A DNA stretch of 64,000 nt, taken from CAVSUZ01 sp963795415 (GTDB taxonomy: Bacteria; Pseudomonadota; Alphaproteobacteria; Acetobacterales; Acetobacteraceae). Where the stretch lies: contig CAWCHQ010000003.1 in NCBI GenBank assembly GCA_963795415.1, positions 1,550,001 to 1,614,000 on the forward strand, in the 5' to 3' direction. The position numbers and the translations under genes are program-made. Positions 27,820-36,254 of this stretch are shown piece by piece (position 1 is the first letter of the stretch; each line of letters starts with the position of its first letter). Under the pieces are notes generated by a model that was not told the DNA's origin, ran no database searches, and was given only the letters and a program-made list of their open reading frames with translations.

Positions 27820-28254
27820 ATGAGCCGACACCCGCCGGGCCGACGGGCCGATTACCGCTGGTTCCACGACGTCACCACGCGGTGGATGGACAATGACGCG
27901 TTCCGCCACGTCAACAACGTCGTCTATTTCTCCTGGTTCGACACCGCCGTGACGTATTGGGAAATAACAAATAGCGTCGTCGATCTGCTCGATGGACAAA
28001 TCCACTGTGTCGTAGCCGAGGTGGCATGCCGCTATCACAGCTCGATCTCCTGGCCCGACCGGGTCACCGTGGGCCTGCGGGTGGCCCATATCGGCAATCG
28101 GTCCGTCCGCTATGAAATCGCCATCTTCCGCAACACGGACGAGGTCGCCGCGGCGGAGGGACATTTCGTGCACGTCTTTGTCGAACGCGGCAGCCAGAAG
28201 CCCGCCGCCATACCGGCTCAGTCGCGCAAAATCCTGCAAACAATCACCATCTGA
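27820..28254 (+). CDS. Acyl-CoA thioesterase, 4-hydroxybenzoyl-CoA thioesterase-like hotdog fold
   Basis: 144 residues from ATG 27820. The sequence VTTRWMDNDAFRHVNNVVYFSWFDTAVTYW holds the DxxxHVNN motif of the FadM/YbgC hotdog thioesterases, with the Asp and His-Val-Asn-Asn of the active site. It hydrolyses acyl-CoA thioesters in the cytoplasm. It is divergent from purH (55-base gap) and leads a plus-strand set with an SDR, an amidase and a PanE-like reductase. Confidence 0.9.
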   Translation: MSRHPPGRRADYRWFHDVTTRWMDNDAFRHVNNVVYFSWFDTAVTYWEITNSVVDLLDGQIHCVVAEVACRYHSSISWPDRVTVGLRVAHIGNRSVRYEIAIFRNTDEVAAAEGHFVHVFVERGSQKPAAIPAQSRKILQTITI

Positions 28255-28265
28255 AGGAGCATGGA

Positions 28266-29049
28266 ATGGACTTGGGGATCAAGGGCCGCAAGGCGATCGT
28301 CTGCGCAGCCAGCAAGGGCCTCGGCCGCGCTTGTGCCATGTCCCTGGCGCGCGAGGGGGTCGATCTGGTCATCACCGCCCGCACCGCCGCTGACCTGGAA
28401 CGCACCGCCGAAGAGATTCGCAAAGCCACCGGCGTCAAAGTCACCCCCGTTCCGGGCGATATCAGCACAGATGCCGGGCGGGCCGCCGCCCTTGCCGCCT
28501 GCCCCCACCCGGACATTCTGGTGAACAATGCGGGGGGTCCGCCGCCGGGTGATTTCCGGGACTGGAACCGCGATACCTGGATCAAGGCGATCGATGCCAA
28601 CATGCTGGCACCAATCTTCATGATCAAAGCTGCCGTGGATGGCATGATTGAGCGGAAATTCGGCCGCATCGTCAACATCACATCGGCTTCCGTGAAATCC
28701 CCGATCCCGCAGCTCGGAATGTCGAACGGCGCGCGCGCCGGCCTCACCGGTTTCGTTGCCGGTCTGGCGCGTCAGGTTGCGCGCCATAACGTCACGATCA
28801 ACAACCTGCTTCCAGGTCCCTTCCTGACCGACCGGCTGCGCAGCGGCGCCGCGCATCTCGCTCAGCGCAACAACCGCACGCTGGAAGAGGAACTGGCGCT
28901 CCGCGGGAAAGAGAACCCCACCGGCCGAGTTCGGCGACCCCGCCGAGTTCGGCGAGGCCTGCGCCTTTTTATGTGCGGCGTCCTCCGGCTTTATCGTCGG
29001 ACACAATCTGCTGATCGATGGCGGCGCCTTCAACTCATCGATCGCATAG
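28266..29049 (+). pseudogene. SDR family oxidoreductase, frameshifted near the 3' end
   Basis: Start ATG 28266 has AAGGAGC 7 bases before it. N-terminal NAD(P)-binding motif is AASKGLGRA, then DILVNNAGGPPPG and IVNITSASVKSP. The place of the catalytic YxxxK is taken by GMSNGARAGL, so Tyr and Lys are both missing; this occurs in a known divergent SDR branch. Near 28930 one extra base shifts frame; corrected, the end reads FGDPAEFGEACAFLCAASSGFIVGHNLLIDGG and stops at 29049, giving 261 codons. Amidase starts 10 bases later. Substrate unknown. Confidence 0.85.
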
Positions 29050-29059
29050 AGGAACGATC

Positions 29060-30502
29060 ATGGACCCCACCTTCCTTCCGGCCTGGCGCCTGGCCGAACT
29101 GACCACCAGGGGTGAGATCGGCTGCCTGGAGTTGCTCGACCATTACATCACCCGCGAAGAGCGTCTGAATCCCCGTATAAACGCCATCATCGCCCGCGAC
29201 TTGGACCGCGCCCGCAAGCGCGCCCGCGTTCTGGACCGAAAGCGGCGCGCAGACGCGCCGCCGCTGTTCGGCGTGCCAATGACGGTAAAGGAAAGCTTCG
29301 ATGTGACGGGACTTCCCAGCACGTGGGGTTTCGAGGATCGCAAACCCCACCGCGCGGAAGCCGATGCACTCGCCGTCGAACGAATCGAAAACGCTGGCGC
29401 GGTCGTTTACGGAAAAACCAATGTGCCGGTCGCACTCGCCGACTGGCAAAGCTACAACCCGGTGTACGGCACAACCCACAATCCCTGGAACGCCGCGCAC
29501 ACGCCGGGCGGCTCCTCGGGCGGCGGGGCGGCCGCCTGCGCCGCGGGCCTCGGCGGCCTGGAACTCGGCAGCGATATCGGCGGCTCTATCCGAGTCCCGG
29601 CCCACTATTGCGGCCTGTTCGGCCACAAGCCGACATGGGGACTCTGCTCGCCGCGCGGCCATTCGCTCGCCAATGCGGCATCGATGACGGATATTTCAGT
29701 CATTGGCCCCTTGGCACGATCGGCGCGCGATCTTGCTTTGGCGCTCGATGCAATCGCCGGCCCGGACCCGTTCGAAACGCAGCTGACCGTTAACCTGCCG
29801 GCGCCTCGAACCAGCCGGCCTTCCGAGCTTCGCATTGCGATCTGGTCACATGAGCCGGGCCACGTCACCGATGAAGAAACGACGGCATTGATCGAGCAGG
29901 TCGGCAAACACCTGGAAGCGGAGGGCGCCGAAGTCAGCTTCACCGTCCGCCCTGATTTCGATGTCACCGAAGCCTTCCGCCTCTATATCACTCTGCTCGA
30001 CGGCGCGTTGAGCGCCCGTGCGCCGGAGGACGCACTCGCCCGCAAGCGCGAGAAAAAGGCCAAGCTGGCGCCCGACGATTTCAGTTCGGATGCGCTGTTC
30101 GTCCGCGCAACCGACCTTACCCACCGCGAATGGCTGCGGCTGAATGAGCGCCGTCATCAGATGCGCCGCACATGGAGTGCCTTCTTCCGTCACTGGGACG
30201 TGCTGCTGTGCCCGGTCATTGCCACCCCTGCCCTGCCCCACATGCAGGAAGGGAATGTCTGGGAGCGCAGTCTGACCGTCAATGGGCGCCGTATCGCCTA
30301 TAATGACATGCTGTTCTGGCCGGGGATCACCTGCGCATTTCACCTGCCGGCCAGCGTCGCGCCCATTGGTCAGTCCCAGAGCGGCCTGCCCACCGGGGTG
30401 CAGATCGCCGGCCCGATTTACGGCGACCGCACCACGATCGCTGTAGCTGAATTGCTCGAAAAATCCTGGCACGCGTTCGTGCCGCCCCCTGGGTGGGATT
30501 GA
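29060..30502 (+). CDS. Amidase (amidase signature family)
   Basis: 480 residues from ATG 29060 with AGAGGAACG upstream. The Ser-cisSer-Lys triad is visible: K77 in VPMTVKESFDVTG, S152/S153 in PGGSSGGGAAA and S176 in GSDIGGSIRVPA. The amidase signature enzymes hydrolyse carboxamides and related C-N bonds; the exact amide cannot be predicted. It lies between the SDR and the PanE-like reductase on the same strand with very short gaps, so an operon is likely. Confidence 0.93.
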   Translation: MDPTFLPAWRLAELTTRGEIGCLELLDHYITREERLNPRINAIIARDLDRARKRARVLDRKRRADAPPLFGVPMTVKESFDVTGLPSTWGFEDRKPHRAEADALAVERIENAGAVVYGKTNVPVALADWQSYNPVYGTTHNPWNAAHTPGGSSGGGAAACAAGLGGLELGSDIGGSIRVPAHYCGLFGHKPTWGLCSPRGHSLANAASMTDISVIGPLARSARDLALALDAIAGPDPFETQLTVNLPAPRTSRPSELRIAIWSHEPGHVTDEETTALIEQVGKHLEAEGAEVSFTVRPDFDVTEAFRLYITLLDGALSARAPEDALARKREKKAKLAPDDFSSDALFVRATDLTHREWLRLNERRHQMRRTWSAFFRHWDVLLCPVIATPALPHMQEGNVWERSLTVNGRRIAYNDMLFWPGITCAFHLPASVAPIGQSQSGLPTGVQIAGPIYGDRTTIAVAELLEKSWHAFVPPPGWD

Positions 30503-30507
30503 TCGAC

Positions 30508-31437
30508 ATGAAACTTCTTGTTCTTGGCGCCGGGGGAATAGGCGGATATTTCGGGGGTCGGCTGGCGGAATCCGGTGCCGATGTCACTTTCCTGGTTCAT
30601 CGCGGCCGGGCGGCGCAGCTCGCGCGCGACGGACTGGTTGTGAAGAGCCCGCTTGGCGACATAAGTCACGCTGTTCGCGTCGTAACCAGTGAAGGTCTCG
30701 CGGACGACCCGCGCTACGACGCGGTGCTGCTGACATGCAAGGCCTATGACCTCGAAGCGGCCATTGCGGCAATCGCTCCTGCCGTGCGCCAGGGCGCGGC
30801 CATTCTGCCGATGCTGAACGGAATGAAGCACATGGACCGGCTGGACCTCGCTTTCGGCCGCGCCGCGGTGCTGGGCGGCATGTGCCAGATCGCAGCAACT
30901 CTCACCTCGGCCGGCGAGGTCCACCATCTCAACAAGCTGCACCTGCTCGCCATCGGGCCACGCGCGCCGGGCCAGGAGAAAATCGCCGAGGCCTTTGCGG
31001 CCGATGCTCGAAACGCCGCGTTCGACTTCCGCCTGTCGGACGATATCACACAGGACATTTGGGAAAAATTTGTGATCCTGGCGACTATGGCCGCCATGAC
31101 CTGCCTTATGCGGGCCCCGGTCGGCGACATCATGGAAACCGATGACGGCGAGAAACTCATGCTGGGAATGCTGGAGGAATGCGATCTCGTCGCCCACGCT
31201 GCCGGCCATCGGCCCCGCGCCAACTTCATGGAACGCGCACGGTCGATCCTCACCGAGCGGGGCTCCACCTTCGCGGCATCCATGCTGCGCGACGTGGAGC
31301 GTGGCGGCCCAACGGAGGCCGCGCATATCGTGGGCGACATGCTCGCGCGCGCCCGTGCCGGTGGCCTTCCCGCGCCGATGCTGCGCGTCGCCTGGTGCCA
31401 CCTGCAAACCCACGAGGTTCGTCGCCCCAGGGGGTGA
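30508..31437 (+). CDS. 2-dehydropantoate 2-reductase family (ApbA/PanE-like)
   Basis: 309 residues from ATG 30508, five bases after the amidase stop. MKLLVLGAGGIGGYFGGRLAESGADVTFLVHRGR is the NADP-binding start. The Lys of the family is in LLTCKAYDLEAAI, and DIWEKFVILATMAAMTCLMRAPVGDI carries the C-terminal conserved Lys and hydrophobic helix. Could make pantoate, but the operon setting with thioesterase, SDR and amidase suggests reduction of another ketoacid. Gene symbol left out for that reason. Confidence 0.85.
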   Translation: MKLLVLGAGGIGGYFGGRLAESGADVTFLVHRGRAAQLARDGLVVKSPLGDISHAVRVVTSEGLADDPRYDAVLLTCKAYDLEAAIAAIAPAVRQGAAILPMLNGMKHMDRLDLAFGRAAVLGGMCQIAATLTSAGEVHHLNKLHLLAIGPRAPGQEKIAEAFAADARNAAFDFRLSDDITQDIWEKFVILATMAAMTCLMRAPVGDIMETDDGEKLMLGMLEECDLVAHAAGHRPRANFMERARSILTERGSTFAASMLRDVERGGPTEAAHIVGDMLARARAGGLPAPMLRVAWCHLQTHEVRRPRG

Positions 31438-31475
31438 GATCGGGCGTGGCGGGCTGCATCTCACTATTATGAATT

Positions 31476-32714
31476 ATGAGCGATCCGACCCGCGATGCAG
31501 CCTATGAAGTCATCTCCGCCGTACTGGATCACCGCCGACTCCTGGAGGAGGCGCTGGACGGATTACCAGCTATCCCCGGGCGCGACCGCGCGGCGGCTCA
31601 CAGGCTCGCCGCCGCGGTGCTGCGCCGGCTCGGGACGGTCGATGCGGTGCTGGAGCCGTTCCTTCGCAAGTCGCCACCGGATCCTGTCCGTCACATTCTC
31701 CGCCTCGGCGCCGCCTCCCTCTTATTTCTGGACACACCTGCGCACGCCGCCGTCGCAACGTCGGTTTCCCTGGCGCAGTCGCGCCGACTGGGTCCGTTCT
31801 CCGGCCTGGTCAATGCCGTTCTGAGGCGTGTGGCGTCCTCTGGACCGAACGTGTTGGCAGACCTGGACAGCCCGCGATTGGACACACCGGCCTGGCTCTG
31901 GGCCTCGTGGGGCGAGTTGGCACGGGCCATCGCCATCGCCCATCAATCTCCGGCACCGCTTGATATTACAATCCGCGCAGGTGCGGCGACCCCGGATGGC
32001 GGTGTTCCACTCCCCACGGGGTCTGTGCGCTTTGCCGCGGGTACCCGCCCGGCGGAACTGGCGGGCTTCGGCCAGGGCGCCTTCTGGGTTCAGGATGCCG
32101 CGGCGACGCTTCCAGCCAGGCTACTTGCCGTGCGCCCGGAAGAACAGGTTGCGGATTTATGCGCGGCGCCGGGGGGGAAAACAGCCCAATTAGCCGTTGC
32201 AGGCGCCCAGGTCACCGCCGTGGACCGCGATCCGGCACGATTGTCGCGCTTGCGCGAAAATATGCGGCGGCTGGGGCTCTTAGTGGAAGTGATCGCGGCC
32301 GATGCCGTCTCGTGGTCGCCGCAAAGATGTTTCGATTCTGTTCTCCTCGACGCCCCGTGCAGCGCAACTGGAACTATCCGGCGGCATCCCGATGTGCTGC
32401 GCCTTAAGCGTCCCCGGGACGTGACCGCCGCCTGCGCCGTGCAGGACCGCCTGCTTGCGGCCGCAATCAGATTGCTCCGGCCCGGCGGGTGGCTTGTCTA
32501 TTCAGTGTGCTCGCTGCAGCCTGAGGAAGGAGCGCCCCGCATTGAAGCAGCTCTGGCCTCCAGCGCGGTTCGCCTGATCCCGTTCAGTCAAGCGGAGTTG
32601 CTCGCACTCCCTGAAGCGCGCACCCCGGAAGGCTACTTGCGGACCCATCCGGGGATGTGGCCGGGATTGGGCGGGATGGACGGGTTTTTTGCTGCCCGGC
32701 TGGCCAAGCTCTGA
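31476..32714 (+). CDS. rsmB: 16S rRNA m5C967 methyltransferase RsmB family
   Basis: 412 residues. The N-terminal third is a NusB-like RNA-binding domain (RDAAYEVISAVLDHRRLLEEAL...HAAVATSVSLAQSRRLGPFSGLVNAVLRR). The C-terminal methyltransferase domain shows SAM motif VADLCAAPGGKTAQLA, DAPCSATGTIRRHPD with the release cysteine, and YSVCSLQPEE with the catalytic cysteine. It methylates a cytosine of 16S rRNA. It precedes rpe and the heparinase-like gene, a gene order shared by many alphaproteobacteria. Confidence 0.93.
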   Translation: MSDPTRDAAYEVISAVLDHRRLLEEALDGLPAIPGRDRAAAHRLAAAVLRRLGTVDAVLEPFLRKSPPDPVRHILRLGAASLLFLDTPAHAAVATSVSLAQSRRLGPFSGLVNAVLRRVASSGPNVLADLDSPRLDTPAWLWASWGELARAIAIAHQSPAPLDITIRAGAATPDGGVPLPTGSVRFAAGTRPAELAGFGQGAFWVQDAAATLPARLLAVRPEEQVADLCAAPGGKTAQLAVAGAQVTAVDRDPARLSRLRENMRRLGLLVEVIAADAVSWSPQRCFDSVLLDAPCSATGTIRRHPDVLRLKRPRDVTAACAVQDRLLAAAIRLLRPGGWLVYSVCSLQPEEGAPRIEAALASSAVRLIPFSQAELLALPEARTPEGYLRTHPGMWPGLGGMDGFFAARLAKL

Positions 32715-32744
32715 GGCGGTTGTCGGCGGGTGGCGAGGCTGATT

Positions 32745-32809
32745 AGTATCCGATCGCAGAGAAGCGTACGTCGCGAAGCGCGCACGCTTCGTCGCGTAAA
32801 TCGGATACT
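32745..32809. repeat. Nested inverted repeat between rsmB and rpe (first hairpin)
   Basis: AGTATCCGAT (32745-32754) pairs with ATCGGATACT (32800-32809). Inside it GAAGCGT (32761-32767) pairs with ACGCTTC (32784-32790). Together they can form a long interrupted cruciform or RNA hairpin. No T-tract follows, so it is not a simple terminator. Looks like a palindromic intergenic repeat unit. Confidence 0.8.
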
Positions 32810-32824
32810 CAGACAACAAGCGGC

Positions 32825-32851
32825 GTATCGACTTTCAGAGAAAGTCGATAC
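32825..32851. repeat. Perfect 12-bp inverted repeat with 3-base loop just before rpe
   Basis: GTATCGACTTTC (32825-32836), loop AGA, GAAAGTCGATAC (32840-32851). It ends 12 bases before the rpe ATG, where it could hide the ribosome site in RNA. Its outer arms resemble those of the hairpin 15 bases upstream. Confidence 0.85.
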
Positions 32852-32863
32852 TAGAACATCGCC

Positions 32864-33520
32864 ATGGCCACGATCCGCATCGCCCCAAGCCTGCTCGCTG
32901 CGGATTTTTCGCGCCTGGGCGAGGAAGTGCGGGCGGTCGAGTCCGCCGGCGCCGACTGGCTGCATCTCGACATCATGGACGGACATTTCGTTCCGAACCT
33001 CAGCTTCGGCCCAGGTCTGCTGAAATCCCTTCGGCCGCACACACGCTTGCCGTTCGACGTGCATTTGATGATCTCGCCCGCTGATCCGTATATCGAGGCA
33101 TTTGCCGCTGCAGGGGCCGATCATCTTCTGGTCCACCCGGAAGCCGGACCGCATCCGCATCGGTCACTGCAACTGATCCGGAGCCTTGGCAAGCGAGCCG
33201 GCCTGGTGCTCAATCCAGGCACGCCGCTGGAATCTGTTGCATGGATGCTCGACCTGACCGACACCATTCTGGTGATGACGGTCAATCCTGGATTCGGCGG
33301 GCAGGCCTTCCTGCACTCTCAACTGGAAAAAATTGCCGCCTTGCGGCGGCTGATAGGCGCATCGGGCCGCGAAATCGCTCTGGCGGTTGACGGCGGGGTT
33401 GAGCCGGAAACGGCCCAGCAGGCGATCTCCGCCGGCGCCGACACTCTGATCGCGGGGACCGCGATCTTCCACGCACCCGATTATGCAGCCGCCATTTCGG
33501 CACTGCGCGGGACCCCATAA
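32864..33520 (+). CDS. rpe: Ribulose-phosphate 3-epimerase
   Basis: 218 residues, complete. IAPSLLAADFSRLGEEV, WLHLDIMDGHFVPNLSFG (metal His and Asp), LPFDVHLMI, VMTVNPGFGGQ and LAVDGGV are the standard motifs of the metal-dependent epimerase that interconverts ribulose 5-phosphate and xylulose 5-phosphate. The stop is immediately followed by the ATG of the heparinase-like gene. A strong hairpin precedes the start, and no good ribosome site is visible between the hairpin and ATG. Confidence 0.97.
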   Translation: MATIRIAPSLLAADFSRLGEEVRAVESAGADWLHLDIMDGHFVPNLSFGPGLLKSLRPHTRLPFDVHLMISPADPYIEAFAAAGADHLLVHPEAGPHPHRSLQLIRSLGKRAGLVLNPGTPLESVAWMLDLTDTILVMTVNPGFGGQAFLHSQLEKIAALRRLIGASGREIALAVDGGVEPETAQQAISAGADTLIAGTAIFHAPDYAAAISALRGTP

Positions 33521-35122
33521 ATGAGCGGCAACGATCCTCGCCGCTGGTTGCGCGACGCCCGTCGCGCGATGGCCCGGATGCCAAGTCTGCGCATGACGCG
33601 CGTGCCGGACGCGCCTGCACTGCCAGTCCGCGATCCCTGGCCGGGTGATCCGGTGCGTGGGGCTCGTTTGCTGAAGGGCGAGTTGGAGCAGGGCGGTGGT
33701 GTCCGGGTGCTCGCGCCCGGGACGTGGAATGAAAAAAGCGTGTCTCCGGTTCTGCAGGCAGTGGCGCATGGCTTTACGTGGCTGCGGGATCTGCGAGCGC
33801 TTGGCACGGATGCCGCCCGCTTGCGCGCGCGCGCTTTGGTCGCTGACTGGGTTGCTTCCGCAGCCAGCGAGGATATGGCGCAACGGCCGGATGTGGCAGG
33901 CGCCCGCATCGCAGCCTGGCTCGGCCATTATGATTTTTTCTTTGCAGCCGCGGATAACTCGTTCCGCCAGAAGCTGATGGCGCGTTTGGTTTCTGATGCG
34001 CGCAGCCTGTCGGCCGCACTGCCGACCGAAGAGCTGGATGCGCGTGGCCTTACCGCACTGAAGGGCCTGGTTGCCGCGGCCGTTGCTCTGCCGGATCACG
34101 CAGGTTTTCTGACACGCACGTTGCGCTTTCTCCCGCAGGAGATCGCACGGCAGGTGCTTCCTGACGGCTGCCACGCCGAACGCAGCCCGGCCGCGCAACT
34201 GACGGCATTGCAAGACCTTACGGAAATCCGCGCTCTGCTTCAGGCAGCGCAGGTTCAATCGCCCACCATGCTTGCCGGGTCCATCGAACGGATGGCAGGC
34301 GCGCTGCGCGTCATGCGTCATGGCGACGGCGGGTTGGCACTGTTCAACGGCAGCAAGGAAGAATCCAACTCCCTTGTCGAGCTTGTTCTGACTCAGGCCG
34401 GACGCGGGATCCGTGGGCCAGCCGCTCTGCCGGATGGCGGATTTCAACGTCTTCAGGCGGGCCGGAGCGTTGTGATCCTCGATTGTGGTGCTCCACCCCC
34501 CTCCGGACTCGACCGGCAAGCTCACGCCGGGACCCTTTCGATCGAAATGTCCGTGGGCCGGGATCGCATAGTCGTAAACTGCGGGGCGTTTCCGGCTGGT
34601 CCCCAGGAATGGCGGGATGCTGTCCGCTCCACCGCGGCCCACTCCACGTTGGTCATTGCCGATGTAAATTCATCCGAACTGCGGCCGGAGGGGTTGGGAC
34701 GGCGACCGCAGGAAGTGGAAGCACAACGCCAGGAGGCGAATGGCTCGCAGTGGCTGGAAGCAAGCCACGATGGTTGGAAGAAGCCATTTGGCGCCGTGCA
34801 CCGGCGGCGGCTGTACATGGCCGAGAGCGGCGAAGATGTGCGGGGCGAGGACCTGATAGAGGCGCCGGCGCCCCAGCCGTTTACGCTGCGGTTTCACCTC
34901 CATCCATCGGTCCACGCAAATCTCCAGCAAGACGGCGAAGCGGTTCTGCTGCGCCTGCCAGGCGGGGGTGGGTGGCGGCTGCGCGCGGACGGAGCTCGGA
35001 TGTCGCTGGAGGAAAGTGTCTATCTCGGCGGTGCGGAGCCACGACGAGCTGAGCAGGTGGTGCTGACCGGGTATGCGGATGGTTCGCAGCAGGTGAAATG
35101 GGCAATCAGCAAGGTACGTTAA
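33521..35122 (+). CDS. Heparinase II/III family protein
   Basis: 533 residues. The N-terminal half is helical (toroid domain: FTWLRDLRALGTDAARLRARALVADWV, ARIAAWLGHYDFFF), the C-terminal half is beta-rich and contains AAHSTLVIADVNSSE, FGAVHRRRLYMAESGEDVRGEDL and LRFHLHPSVHANL, typical of the heparinase II/III C-terminal domain. Polysaccharide lyase activity is possible but in this conserved alphaproteobacterial neighbourhood (rsmB, rpe, purH) the family has no proven substrate. No signal peptide visible. Starts directly after the rpe stop. Confidence 0.85.
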   Translation: MSGNDPRRWLRDARRAMARMPSLRMTRVPDAPALPVRDPWPGDPVRGARLLKGELEQGGGVRVLAPGTWNEKSVSPVLQAVAHGFTWLRDLRALGTDAARLRARALVADWVASAASEDMAQRPDVAGARIAAWLGHYDFFFAAADNSFRQKLMARLVSDARSLSAALPTEELDARGLTALKGLVAAAVALPDHAGFLTRTLRFLPQEIARQVLPDGCHAERSPAAQLTALQDLTEIRALLQAAQVQSPTMLAGSIERMAGALRVMRHGDGGLALFNGSKEESNSLVELVLTQAGRGIRGPAALPDGGFQRLQAGRSVVILDCGAPPPSGLDRQAHAGTLSIEMSVGRDRIVVNCGAFPAGPQEWRDAVRSTAAHSTLVIADVNSSELRPEGLGRRPQEVEAQRQEANGSQWLEASHDGWKKPFGAVHRRRLYMAESGEDVRGEDLIEAPAPQPFTLRFHLHPSVHANLQQDGEAVLLRLPGGGGWRLRADGARMSLEESVYLGGAEPRRAEQVVLTGYADGSQQVKWAISKVR

Positions 35123-35150
35123 TTGGGTGCAGGCCGCCAAGCTGCCGCCC

Positions 35151-36254
35151 ATGAAAATTATCGAAATTACGAATGTCGATTTTTCATTGCGACAATTCCT
35201 TCTGCCGCTGATGCGCGGTGCGCGCGCCCGTGGCCACGACGTCGTCGGGGCATGCGCCGAAGGCCCGCTGCTCGGCTCTGTCCGTACGGAAGGATTCCGC
35301 GTGCTGCCGGTCCCGTTCGAACGGCGAGTCTCTCCACTCGCTCACGTGCAGGCCCTCACGGCTCTCGTCAGGATGTTCCGTAACGAACATCCTGATCTGG
35401 TGCACGCCCATATGCCGATCAGCGGGCTTTTAGCACGGGCGGCGGCACGCCTTGCGGGCGTCCCCCGCATTGCCTACACGTGCCATGGTTTTCTGTTCAA
35501 CCAGCCGGGCCCCTTTGTGCGCAGGGCCGTTTCGTTGGCAGCGGAATGGGGTGCAGGACGCTTCACGGACATTTTTTTTACGGTTTCGGGCGAAGAGGCC
35601 AAGGACGCGCGGCGGCTGGGCTTGGCCTGCAACCCGATCGCCATCGGCAACGGGCGCGATCCAGACGTATTTCGTCCAGATGCGGAACGCCGGGCCTGGG
35701 TTCGGTCCGCATTGGGCATTCCTGAGGACCGGCCGGTCATCATCGCGGTCTCGCGCCTTGTTCGTGCCAAGGGCTATCCAGAACTTGCGGAGGCGATGAC
35801 GAGGTTGCCAGAAGCCGAGCTGTGGGTTGTCGGGGAACGGCTGTCCTCTGACCGCGGACCGGATATGTGCGCGGTTCTGCGCAATGCCGGCCTGGGAGGT
35901 CGCCTTCGTCTGCTCGGTTATCGTGACGACGTGCCTGCACTGATGAGTGCGGCCGATATTTTTGCCCTCCCCAGCCACTTTGAAGGCCTTCCTATGTCTG
36001 TGATCGAGGCGATGCTGTCGGGTCTTCCCGTGGTCGCCAGTGACATTCGCGGCGTGCAAGAGCAGGTGGTTTCGGATAAAACTGGATTGCTGGTGCCGGC
36101 GGGAGATGCGAAGGCGTTGCGCAATGCGATCACGCAGCTTACCGCCGATGCGGCATTGCGCACCCGAATGGGTCTGGCCGGCCGCGAACGCGCGATGACC
36201 CTGTTTACCGAAGCGAAGGTGGTCGACCGGACGCTGGACGCGCTGGGATTGTAA
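35151..36254 (+). CDS. GT4 family glycosyltransferase
   Basis: 367 residues from ATG 35151 (a GTG at 35127 is also open). N-terminal acceptor domain starts MKIIEITNVDFSLRQFLLPLM and has HAHMPISGLLARAAARLAGVP. C-terminal donor domain has AVSRLVRAKGYPELAEAM and HFEGLPMSVIEAMLSGLPVVASD, the EX7E site. A retaining transferase using a nucleotide sugar, probably for surface polysaccharide. Its last 50 bases overlap the convergent galE, which makes UDP-galactose and fits the same pathway. Confidence 0.9.
   Translation: MKIIEITNVDFSLRQFLLPLMRGARARGHDVVGACAEGPLLGSVRTEGFRVLPVPFERRVSPLAHVQALTALVRMFRNEHPDLVHAHMPISGLLARAAARLAGVPRIAYTCHGFLFNQPGPFVRRAVSLAAEWGAGRFTDIFFTVSGEEAKDARRLGLACNPIAIGNGRDPDVFRPDAERRAWVRSALGIPEDRPVIIAVSRLVRAKGYPELAEAMTRLPEAELWVVGERLSSDRGPDMCAVLRNAGLGGRLRLLGYRDDVPALMSAADIFALPSHFEGLPMSVIEAMLSGLPVVASDIRGVQEQVVSDKTGLLVPAGDAKALRNAITQLTADAALRTRMGLAGRERAMTLFTEAKVVDRTLDALGL

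Noticed and set aside
33164..34642. 492-codon open frame on the minus strand
   Set aside because: Shadow of rpe and the heparinase-like gene, with low-complexity composition.
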